Positions 37,301 through 49,300 of a stretch of 64,000 nucleotides of DNA are shown in pieces; within the stretch, counting starts at the first letter, position 1; the number at the start of each line of letters is the position of its first letter. The notes beneath the pieces are model-generated. The model saw only the letters and a program-made list of their open reading frames with translations. It was not told the origin of the DNA and did not search any database. Made by a program: the position numbers and the translations under genes. The stretch is from Augochlora pura (taxonomy: Eukaryota; Arthropoda; Insecta; Hymenoptera; Halictidae). Location: positions 16,278,545-16,342,544 of the forward strand of contig NC_135775.1 of NCBI RefSeq assembly GCF_028453695.1, read 5' to 3'.

Positions 37301-40300
37301 TGGTCAGTTTTAACTCAATTATTTATGATTATTATACCCGAAGTTTTCGTATTGATTGATACTTTTATTCATTACTTTTCCTTCATTTCAGATGATATTT
37401 TATTTAATTATAACTGCATTTAAAAAAATGTATTCTTGTATTTACTTATTTAGATAGTAAAGTTGATCCAACCTTTAGAACGAGATTTTTATCGAATTAT
37501 GTGGATGAAATCATCTACATCGCTGTCACATTTAATTTAACAGTTGCGAGGCGCACTCCAGAAAGTAATTTGGCGAGCAATGCGACGTTGTTCCATGATG
37601 ACAAGAAATACCATGTTGTCAAGCAAGACGTTAATTTTCGAAATGGTTTTCAATCTGTTTTCTGCTCGCACAAATAAAATATCTGTATTCATTGAAGCGC
37701 GTTTGAGGGCCAAAGGCAAAATATAAGGGATGTCTAAAATCTGTTTTCGAAACTTTTTAAGGAAACAAATAAAGCATCAGTTCATTATTTAAATTTGTTT
37801 CAAATTATTTAAATTTGTTTCATTAATTCTTTGTACAATAGAAATATTTGATTCATGTATTACCTAAATATGTTATACAATATTTTGTCAAAATGATTAA
37901 ATAAACGATTTCTTAAATTACTTTAAGCGCGATATTGTAACTTCTCACTGCGAAGAAAAAAGTTCCGTTGTAAAACGAGTCGAATAAAAGTTAATTTTCC
38001 GATTAACAGATCAAGGTATGTGTGTGGGACAAAATGTTGCAAGTAAAACTTGCTGTGGCTCGAGAAGGGAATTTGTGACGGTGACATATCTTACTTCAAG
38101 TGTCTCAATATTCAAGGGCTCGCGTCTTAAAGGGCTAATGTTGGTCTGTGTACATAGACACGTATAATATATCGATCTTCGAAGGTTATTTATTGCCGGT
38201 TAATACTGGCTTTATATTAGTTTATAAAAGTAATAATAAGATACTTATCCTAGTTTTCAACGAGTGTTATTACTAGATTGCGGATCTTTATGAAAAATAG
38301 ATATGGTTTACATAAATTGAAAGAAATAGAGATCTAATAAAACTGTATTTCTTCTCTTCATAATTGTAATGTATTGAGAGGCACGTAACTGAGTAGGGCA
38401 ATCTGTCATAAATACATAAAATCCGTAGTCTAGCTATTCTGTATATTGTAACACATACACGGTGAAAATAACTCATAAATGTAATTTTAGAATTTGAATA
38501 TACGTAAATTAAAACATTAATGACCCGCCATTTTCACTGGTTCCGTGAACATAGTGTTAAAACTTACTTTCGCTAACCGTTTCTAAGGACGGCTTTAGAC
38601 ATTGATACAAAACGATTTATCCTAATTCTATCATCGAGGACTTAGATGATGCTTTCACTCTCACAGAAGTTGCGCATTCAATTTACTGTCTGGCATTAAT
38701 GCAAGCCTTCATGCTATCAGGAGTGATAGATTCTTCTCGTAAACTTCTTATCTAAACTTCACAACAAAAGTCGAAAGACGTTAAGTCTTGGAATCCTGAT
38801 GGAAAGGCTGGCTACGTCCACCCTAAGTGAATGGATCTATCATTTAAAGACAGAAAGAATCCTTCTATCAATGCCCATGATCATCGTTTTGAATATAGGT
38901 GTCACTGAACAATTTCAAGAACGTTTAACTCTCATCTGTCCATAACGTCAATTTGACAACGTTTTAATGTTTCAGAGTAGTCTGTTATTTTTTTAAACTT
39001 TTTAATATACAGTATATATGTCTCTATCATTATGAATCAGAAAACATATAACGTAAAGGTGTGACCATTTATTACGAAAGGGTCACTTAGCATCAATTTG
39101 ACGCAACCAAATTTCACGCGCAATCATGTTACTTATTTTTCTAGAAATAGTGTCACTTATCTCTTCATCGAAAACATACGTATAAGCTACAGACAGATCA
39201 AATTTAATACTTTGAAAGAATCTTCAGAAAAATGTTAAAATGGAAAAGTGACGTCGATTTCATGGGGGAAATAAAACAACTTTTTTCGTTAGTCTCCTTG
39301 AAGGTTATTTGAAGTAACTTTGAAACGTCTTTAAATGAAAACATGTTTCTTTGTCTGAAACATTTTTTAATCAAATTTTATCTTACAATAGTATTTAACA
39401 CAATGAAAAATTTGTTTACTTATGAAACTTCTTTATTAATTATTGTAACTTCTTTATTGTTGTTATTGGCTTTTCTATTGAATTTACCTGTTATAATTAC
39501 GTGCTGTTGTATTTAACATTTTTCCCAAGAATGTGTTATTTTAGAGATAATTTGCATTTAAAATTCTCAAATCAACACCCCGTGCACTTCATTTTTCTTC
39601 TGTTTCGTGCGTGTCTCAAAACATAGAACAAAGAAATAAGATTGTTTCCCTTTTCCTTCTGGACCCAGGGCTTCGATAAAACAAATAATTCTGACATACT
39701 CGCAGAAATCGCCTGCAAATCATTCTTCTTGAAGATGTGCGTACGGATTACGTAATGTCCAGAACTTTATACAGAGTTCAGTACGCGCGTACGTAGTACA
39801 GTCGTTCACTAAAATATTCTAACACCGTTTAGAATTGAGTAACTTTTTCAAAAGTGGATCAAATGGCTTGAACTTAGTTTTCAGGTGTTGAAGGGACTAC
39901 TTTGGTAAACAATCTCTAAACAAATTTTTGCAAAAATTATGGTTGGTGGGAACGAAAAAAAAAATAAGGAAACGATGTCTTCAACTTTTTGTCAAGTCTT
40001 TCGAAATCGATTAGCGTTGTTATGAGTTACGAACAATTAAAAATCGCAATCACTGTACATATTAATCGATGTCATTGTTTAAATTTTCTAAGCTCAGATC
40101 AAAAAGACAAAAATGCATCATTGTTTTATGCTCTTCATCATACCAACCGATGGAATTTTTACAAAAATTTGTTCAGATATTATCTAGCAAACTAGATCCA
40201 CTGACACCACAAAAAAAGCTCGAGTCACCCGGCACAATGTTGAAAAAGTCACCGCGTTTTAAAAGGTGTCCGAATATTTTAACGAGTTTTCACGTCACGA

Positions 40301-43300
40301 CCGATCCTATCTTTACTTTCGAAACTTCGCACGTACATCTTTCTTTCCCTCAGCTGAACCGTCGATTGACGGTTACCAAAAACTTTCGACAAATGTAAAT
40401 ATACGTTTCATCGTACTGACCTAACATCACGTAACAGGTCTCGAAAAATCCTTGTCCCAGCAGCACGCTGAAAAGTCCCAGGATCCCTTGCGGTAGTTCG
40501 GTGAGCAGAAACAGGAGTAAAACTGCCAGCAGCATCATTTTCGTTCTATCGGTTTGCCTCTCCTTGTCTACCCTCCTGGAGCTCTTCTTCCGATCGAAAT
40601 TCTCTTCGTGAATATTCGTTAGCTTTTGCCTCCTTCGTTTCGCCTCCAGCAAAACTTGCAGAAGTTTCAATATGACAACGGTCAAAACGACGCAGGGAAA
40701 AAGTTTTATCACGACACTGTAAATCCAGAAATTCAATTCTTTCAGAATATCGGCGTTTTTCCCTGTTTCCGTTAATCGAACGAAGTAGAGGGTCGTGTTC
40801 ACCGTTTTCCCTACAGACGAATCTAAAAAACAACAGAGTTTCATCGACTGGTTAATCGACCAGCTCGTAACGATCGCGAGCATTGCGAGATAAAACATTT
40901 ATGGCACACGTACGTCTTAACTAGGGTGGATGTCCCCATTAACGTGCTCGCGAATTAAAAACGTATAGAGAAAGGAAAGTGGTAAATACAAATTGATGAC
41001 CTATATTGTTTTTATGTTTACCTATAAACACGTTAGATTCAGGGAGTGGTGTCAATTTATATATAAAACTTTATTGTTCTATATATTTTTAATCGGGGCC
41101 CACGATAATTAGGACAACCATCCTATTACACTTATTACTAGATAGTGCATCTTTACATAAAATTAATATGCAAAATACATGCACGATAAGATAATGCGAA
41201 ATAATGAGAAATATTTCTTGTAATTTGGATTACATTATCATTTATCTGACTTTGGGGTATATAATCGACTTTGGGACCTTGTATAATCGATACATTTGTA
41301 CAAGGTGTCTATTTTATCTGAAAGTCTAGAATATTTCAAAAATTACTAAAAATAGTAGGAAAATGTTTTAATCAAAAATGTTTAGTAGCACTGGTTTTTT
41401 AAAAATAGAATAAAGAATTTTCGTATACACTGTATTATAATACCACTTAATATGATCCAAATAAGATGCTATCGATTTCATTTTTGTCAACGAGAACGTT
41501 CAAAATCGTTGTTCAATTCAACCATCACACTACGGGATTAATGATCGTCAGCATGTTCATAAACGTTTGGATACCTTCCGATAATCATAGAAATAATTTA
41601 TATCTGATCACAGATACCTGTGTATGTACTTTGACATTAATCTGTTATTCCTTTTACGTAATGCTTGAACGTGTCCTCTGCTGTTATAAATACAATTTTG
41701 CGGTCATTATTACTAATCACGTAGAGTGTAATTGACCAGAGGTGCGGCGTATGGTGGTTCGATTAAACGATGATTTACAATGTTTCTATTGACGGAAATC
41801 ATTTCGATAGCATCTCATCGGATACATATTAAATTCTGCTATAATACCGTATATACAGAAATACAGCATTCCATTTAAAAGAAATCATCACGTTCACCAA
41901 ATTCACCATCATTTCCTCGCCAACAAGAAAACTGCTTATGTCATGACATACTCCCTCTCATGTCAAACAATCGTTGTTAAAACCTTTTCACATTATCATT
42001 CGTAGTTTCTGAGGTATTTTGGTTTTCCAGACGAAACGGACACCATTTGTGTAGAATTATATGCAAAGTGTATTAAAAATACATAATATGTAAACGATAT
42101 GGAATACGCAAACTATGCAAAATGAAAACTATATTTTTAAAATCTTGTAGTGACGAGATAAATATTAGTAAATATCATAAATATCTATATTTTAAAAATA
42201 TTTTGCATTTGCATAAAGATCCTAATTATATTAAAGATACTAATTCGATTTTACAGTTACAATAGATATAGGAATAGCAAATTATTAATGATTGTCCACA
42301 TATAATAATTTCTATTGCAGACATTCTTTCAATATAAAATTTTCTATCTAAATTTCAATTATTTTTCCAATGTAGAATAAATTTCCATTTGAATTTCAAT
42401 CATTCCTTCGACCTCGAATATTTAAATTACAATCATTCCATGATTTTTAAAATTCTAACTTCTAATTAAGATTCCAATCATCTTTTTAATCTAGAATATT
42501 TGAATGTCAATAATTTCACCAATATACAATAATTTGTAACTAGATATCAATCGTTTTTTCAGTGGTAGAGTTTGATCTATATTTTCTAGGGATTCCTTTC
42601 AAAAGCAATTCCATTTGAAGTTATTAGAATTCATGGCTTTTTGCGCATGCTAAAAAATCGATAGAAAACTCCAGTTACAATCTGGATGCTGAAAGATAGA
42701 AGCAAAGGAAATGAAATAATCTGAATTTTTTACCGGGCTTGAAACTATTTCTTACTACGAAAGTATACATTCGGTGGAATGCATACGAAAATATGTATTC
42801 GATTCTTATCGTTTATTCTGAATTTTTTAATGAAAAACATACTATTCTCAGTTCATTGAAATTAGAGATGAATGAAGGAGAGCTGTCCAATTATTAGTTT
42901 ATAAATTATAGTAGTTGGAATTGCTGAAAAGAAAAGAACGGTGGATACAGATTCATTTAAACTTTTAATTGAGTACAAATATTTAATTGTAGGGAAAATA
43001 TAGTGATATTAATTTCTCCCGTTGCTGTACTTCTCACACTTATTCACATAAAATCCCTTGTCAATGAACGTTTAATAATACAGATGTGACTGCTATCTTT
43101 GTCCAGCAAAATTTTACTATTTTTAGTAAATTTTACTATTTTTATACATTAATTGTATTTCTATGTTTTTCTTTAGCACAGTAAAAACTTTTGCAGAAAA
43201 AAATTCAGATTGTAACTATTAAGTTTTGACTATTTTTAATTCTCCGGCATTTTACGAGCAATTAAGGAAACGACTATTTTTAGACGCCCGGCATTTCACG

Positions 43301-46300
43301 AACAGTCAAGAAAGTGACTATTTTTAATCATCTGTAATGTAACGTGTTAAGAGAAAGATTAATATACTTCTATAAAATTGAATACTGCTGGAAAGTTCAT
43401 GAAAAACTAATACGCTCTTACTCAACACATTTGTACAGTCCCATGATTAGATTAGTGGACCGATTTTTATTCCACATTGAAAAGATTCTCTACATGAACT
43501 TATTCTGGTTTGCGCTACCTATATGTTTATTCATTATAAATGAGTGAAACGAAAGCTAATTTTAATTATACAGCGTTAATACAGGAAGCGCCGTGCGGAG
43601 CAATAAAAATGAAACAGATATGTTAACAGAAGGTCGCAACGTACTTTCTCGGTACGATTTTCAGAATTTGTTCCCTTCGTTTTTCTTCGCGACTTTATTA
43701 CTGTAAGTCGTCCGTTATAATGAAACGCGCGTATTACTCCTTTGAGAAATTATACCCGCTTCTATTGTCGCATGCATTATGCAAACATTTTCTTAATTAC
43801 ACTTTATTTAACTGGGTTACACTACTCACCGCCGAGAGATTCCGTTTGACTAACTGTCATCCCGTTCGAATCCAGAACCTCCACTTTCTCTCTGACCTCC
43901 GTCGTGATGTATAAAGGTACGCAGAGCACAGGACAGAAAGCGTACGTAATCAAAATCGCAAAAATAGTTCTTCTGTAACTGCACCATTCTCTGTTCTTTT
44001 TCGCAACCGCCACGTACCTCCAAACCGCCAGTATCAGAGTTAAACAAATTGAAATCGTATGGCAAACCTGGAAAAGTAAATTGGTAACCGTTCAGTTATA
44101 ACTTATCGTTTATTATACATAGAAAATACACGTACATTGATCAATTTCATCCAACTTTGTGCGATTGACCAGGTACCATAGCTATATACTGCGGATTTTT
44201 GTGGAAAATATAGGCTGTTTGCATTGGTTGCGAGAGACCGAAACGATATAAAAAGTTCTATTTTCCAGTATACATTTTGAAAGACTGAAATCAATGCACA
44301 TATTAAAACAAAATGTGAAGAGAATTAAATATACATAGAGCACAATTACAGTAACTTATACAATTTGCGTTGTGATTGAAATAGCTAATTGATTATATTC
44401 TTTATACTTAATTTATCCATAAATGAATAAATATGCAGTCCAGTCATAATCAATAAGAACAAAATAATCGTTGTATAATTATCATTTTAATATTTCTATT
44501 TCAAAATTATTATAACGTTTTCGTTTAAATCTGTATGGTTAGAAAAAACAGTTATATGCGATCGAGTATGTGTGCCTGCGATATAGAAAAGTATTGAACA
44601 AGTAATTAATAGACTTCTGATTTTATACATTTATCGTAAGAATAAACGTTTAAAGAATTTAAGAATACTACTGTATTATTTTCAATTCTTTAAGATTATG
44701 AACAAAATAAACGTCTATTCAGCTCCAATGCTTTGCAACGAATTGCGAGCAATTTTTACTTTCCATAAACATCCCCAGTTTATAGACACGACATTGATCA
44801 GTGTACGAATACTTTCTGCTCCCACTGCAGATCTACTAATTAATATCATAATTTTGTACTGTATAGACTTAATTCCCCTAAACAAGTTGCCACGATTCGA
44901 TCGAACTTTTGTAGTCTCTGAGTGAGTGATCACTGTCCTAAATAATTTTGTAAAATATTAGGCTTGTACATATTTTCAGTATTCCAAACAAACACATATT
45001 ATTAGAAATATATACACGATATAAGGCCAGATCACAATAAGCAGGAAGCAAAATAAATTAAGTCCGCTACAGAAATGTACGTTAATTATCCTAATCTATG
45101 TGACATAGGATCTCCTTTTCACTTTATAACAACTGCAATGTTCTGAGACTCTGAGCTAATATTGTGTACTATCCCAACACTCTATTTATAATCCATTTTA
45201 TAGTAAAAATTCAATTCTCGATGTTTTTGTAATTTTATATATCAGATCGAAATAAAATACAATGGACTGTTTATTTAGAATTAGATCGACAGATCTGCTC
45301 GCATTTTTCATTTTGGATTTCGTTCAGAGTTGGGCATATTTTTTTTTTGAATAATGAATAATTTAATAACTTTTTCATCCGTAGATTTATTCAGATCCAA
45401 TATTATTCATTGTTCAAATGATAATGCCCAACTTTGTGTAACATGACTTCGGTGTACCAGCCATTCTTTTGTAACAATCATCATAACATTTGATATCGCG
45501 TTTAAAAGAAATGAGCTGGTTTTCAATTTCACGATAGGTAATCTCATGAATGATCGATAGCGTGTACTATGTCCCGTCCGACGATTGAATTCCCATTTTT
45601 CCGGCACTGAAAAGAAAATTGCGATTTAAAATTTCAATATCAAACCGGGTGGTTGATTATTTCGTCAATAAACTGTAACGTGCAAACACCTTGTGCACAC
45701 GTGCGACCTCGAACAATTTCGAAACTACCACGTGTGTCGTCGTTCGTATACTAAGTTTTCTGATTTGAGTTTTCTGTTCTCCGTGCTCAGACAGTACAAG
45801 TTCCATGGGACCAAAACATTCTGAATTTATTTCCGTCCTTGAAAATTATTCTACCAAAATATTACAATGACGTATTTATATACCTGTACGAAAACTTTCC
45901 TTTTTATCCGTTTCGTTTGATATGCTAACACATTACGCACGGTTTTCAAATCTTTTAATCCACACGTAATAATATACACGTTGATAACCATAACAGAATA
46001 GAATAACTATAATTAGGGTAGAAATATGACTGTGGTGACTCGACCGTCTCATTATAAAATCAGCATTTTTAAATTTCCAGATTTTTTAAAAAATCGATTT
46101 TGCAGGTAAAAGTTTTGAAAAAATTTAGAGTGTTATGCTCTATTAAATAGAAGATTTATGAATTTTTTCCTAACTTTTCGCCAAGTAAAATAGAAGAAAT
46201 AGTGCATATTCTGTTAACTTGATTTCACCTTTACGGCGGGGTAGGGATTTGAAAATTGGTTGAGAGGGTTCTCCTTGAGTAGTCTATCCAATGATCTAAA

Positions 46301-49300
46301 CAAAAGTCAATTTGGTTAGGGGGACCCATTTGGCATCTTATCCGGCTTTACCCTTTGGGAAAAGAAAGGAAATGGAGACGATGGAAAGGTATAAAAAAAT
46401 ACGCATTTGATAGAATGTTGAGGAGTTTGTTACATTTCATTCCACTACTTTTCTCCCTTCGCGTTAATTATTTTATTATTATTACTATTGTTTGTCATTG
46501 GGTCTTTATAGAAAATAAAAATTGTCTGCGTCAATTGTAAAAAGCAGCAGTCAATTAGAAGTTTCTTCCTTTCTTCAACAATCGTAATAAGTCGAAAATA
46601 CTGAGACGACAATCTTAAATTAATTTAATCTTTTTACGGTTTTGTACTCTCGCTACTTATATTTGTCATAAACGCATCAAATCCGCCGATTATGTGTTAT
46701 CCTTACTGTTACATTACTCTCAGTCCCATGTTTAACATCCTCATTATAGTATCGGACCATGTCTGCGTCTATTTAGAATTACTTTCACCACCTGTTACAT
46801 GTAACAGTTACATTTCCCACGGAACTACCTTGTCTGCGTTTGCATCTTATATTTATTTATTTGTTTATGAACGAATTGAAATCTTCAGCACATTTCAACT
46901 TCAAAAATAAGTCGCAGTCCGACGCCAAGATCTTTGAACCACTTTAACCCCCTGCCCTCCCCCCACCCCACAACATTCTTCGTAGAGATTCGTTTCTTCT
47001 ATCAAACCCCCGAATTCTGCATTTCTCAATGTTCCCTTATCACATATACATATATGTAAATCCAGAAGACAATCTGAATCCTACCGGGCACATAACCCAC
47101 AAGATCTTTCCAATCGAGCACTCCTACAGTATCCTTCCAAATACAGAACCAACACATTCAACCAGAATTCAATATACACATTTCATCTCGAAGTTGTGAA
47201 ATATATTTTACAACAAACAATACCTAAAGTAAAATAAGTCTTAGAACTTCTTCGATGTAGAAAAGTATCACATTTTGGGACACTCTTCTATTTCGTTATG
47301 GTAATGCAAGGTAAGGGAGCGAATAATTTATTCGGATAGTAAATGAAGAATTAGTCGAATAAATAGATAGAATAATTTCTATTTGAAACAAATGTCCTTT
47401 TTACAACTATTTATCGATATTCGATTTCACTTATATTTATTCGAAGCAATTCGAATAATACTGAATTCTGATCGATCAAAATGACTGGTTTCACGTTTTC
47501 TGGTTTAAAGTTATCGAAATGACGTAGATTCTTTCATGGCAGAAGATCGAATAAATTTTTTAGTTCAAATATACATCGGGGCAAAAACGTCGAAAGGTTT
47601 CAATAAATTCGGGCCTGTTATTCTTATGAAATAACACACGTCCATCACTTTTGTTGCTCTGTAGGCTTAGCGTTAACAAAGTAAGAATAGAGTTGCGCAG
47701 AATATCTCCAACTAACTTGGAGATAAATAAAACGGGTTCGATTTCTTGAGAAGCGCATGCAAAAACGTGATAAACAGCAGTATATTATTAGCATATCCAA
47801 CGTTTCATTGTTATTAACGAAACACTTTTCTGTGATATTGTGCTTACACGAGGGGCGTTGGAAACAATCGTCTGCGTATTTTCATTTCTCGATCTTACCA
47901 AAAAATGTTCACGCTATTTATTGACGTCGAGAAGTATTCTGTATGTGTTCTTGCTCTGGTATTTCTGTGGCTAAATGGCATGGGAAACAAAGAGAAGAGA
48001 GATCGACGAAGGTGTATCATTACCGCTTGGTCAAATACAATTCAGTCTTTAATTATAAAGAAGAAGACTGATTCGCTATATTGAGTTGATTGCTTTCCAA
48101 ACATGTAGGTCAGTTCTCGTCAAACAAAATAAGGTAATTGTGATCGGAGGAATGAACGTCTCAGAGCTTGGCGCTAATTGAATTGTTTCGAATAAATATT
48201 TTTGTCTAAGCTAATTATCGGAATGAATTCTTTTCAGTGAAATATTTTACTCGAATATCGGTTATTCCTCATAAATTGTTCTACCTATTTAGGTGAATAA
48301 TTTTATATTCGAATAAATTATTCACATAATTTTTTATTTGAATAACATGATATTTATCATAGATTTGTATATATGTATCTAATATAATTTACAAAAGGGT
48401 AAATATAATCTATTAAAGGTAAATATGATTTGCAAACTGAAGAATTTGGAGAAATTCTATTAAATCTCATTGATACTTATTATTTATACGATGACATATA
48501 TTTCTTTGTTTCAACAAGATTTTTAAGCAAAAATATATTTCTCTCTGAATATTTCCATTATTCAATGAGGACTGTATAGAACACGATTTTCATTATTAAT
48601 GTTCTTTTATGTTCAAATAAAATTGGAAAACATGTTAAGAATTACTTAAGAAATTTCTGTAAGACATAAAAAGATAAGATATAAAAGTTAAAATTGAAGA
48701 TAATTTATTCTATGTAATAGTCTCGCCGATTAAAAAAGTAAGCTTATCCGAAAAATCTTGTTCTCTATTTCGCAATTAAGAGATTCCACAGATTTACTTT
48801 TCAAAAGCCGAGTTTTAGAATTTTCCTTTAAAATTTTGTGGAACTAGAAATTGTGAATTGCCAAGAATACTTTTTATCTATAAATTGTAAATTATAAATT
48901 GTGTTTAACTAAAGGCAACACGATATTGCGATTACAATAATTTGTTCACCGTGATCGATTTTCCATTTTTGCAAACGAATGATTAGTATGTTGTTTACTT
49001 AAAAACATTCGTCTAGGAAGTGTTTTAAAGTTTACAAAAGTACATTCGTGAAACGTACTTTAGAATTCGTTGATTTTTACGTGCATGCACCAGAGTGTTA
49101 TTTATAATGAAACTAAAGAAATGAACTTCTCGAGAAAGAATGATAATAGCCATAAAGGCCGTGAAAGTTACAATCAGTTTAGAAGACCAAGAATATTTAT
49201 TAAAAATTGTTGCTGCGAAAGTTTCGTCCATAAGAGAGTAAGTTGTAAGAAAAGATGATTATCGCGTATACGAGAAGTTCGTCGATATACAATAGACCTC

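Larger units (their letters stand above)
31389..40420 (-). other. Receptor intron 3, 9 kb
   Basis: Donor GTCAGT at 40420 and acceptor TTTTCAG ending at 31389. The intron is AT-rich. It contains a 20-bp direct duplication (ATTATTTAAATTTGTTTCA at 37784 and 37804), two adjacent hairpins at 33531-33577 and scattered unrecognised open frames such as 35996-36358 minus. No additional exon was identified. Confidence 0.75.
40823..43829 (-). other. Receptor intron 2, minisatellite-bearing
   Basis: About 3.0 kb, with donor GTGAGT at 43829 and acceptor TTTTTTAG ending at 40823. Two local tandem repeats (42350-42560 and 43228-43351) are listed separately. No extra coding exon was recognised; the plus-strand open frame at 41466-41735 has no identifiable domain. 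Confidence 0.75.

Noticed and set aside
40546..40833. Minus-strand open frame overlapping receptor exon 3
   Set aside because: Shadow of the exon encoding TM5-TM6; composition is not protein-like in this frame.
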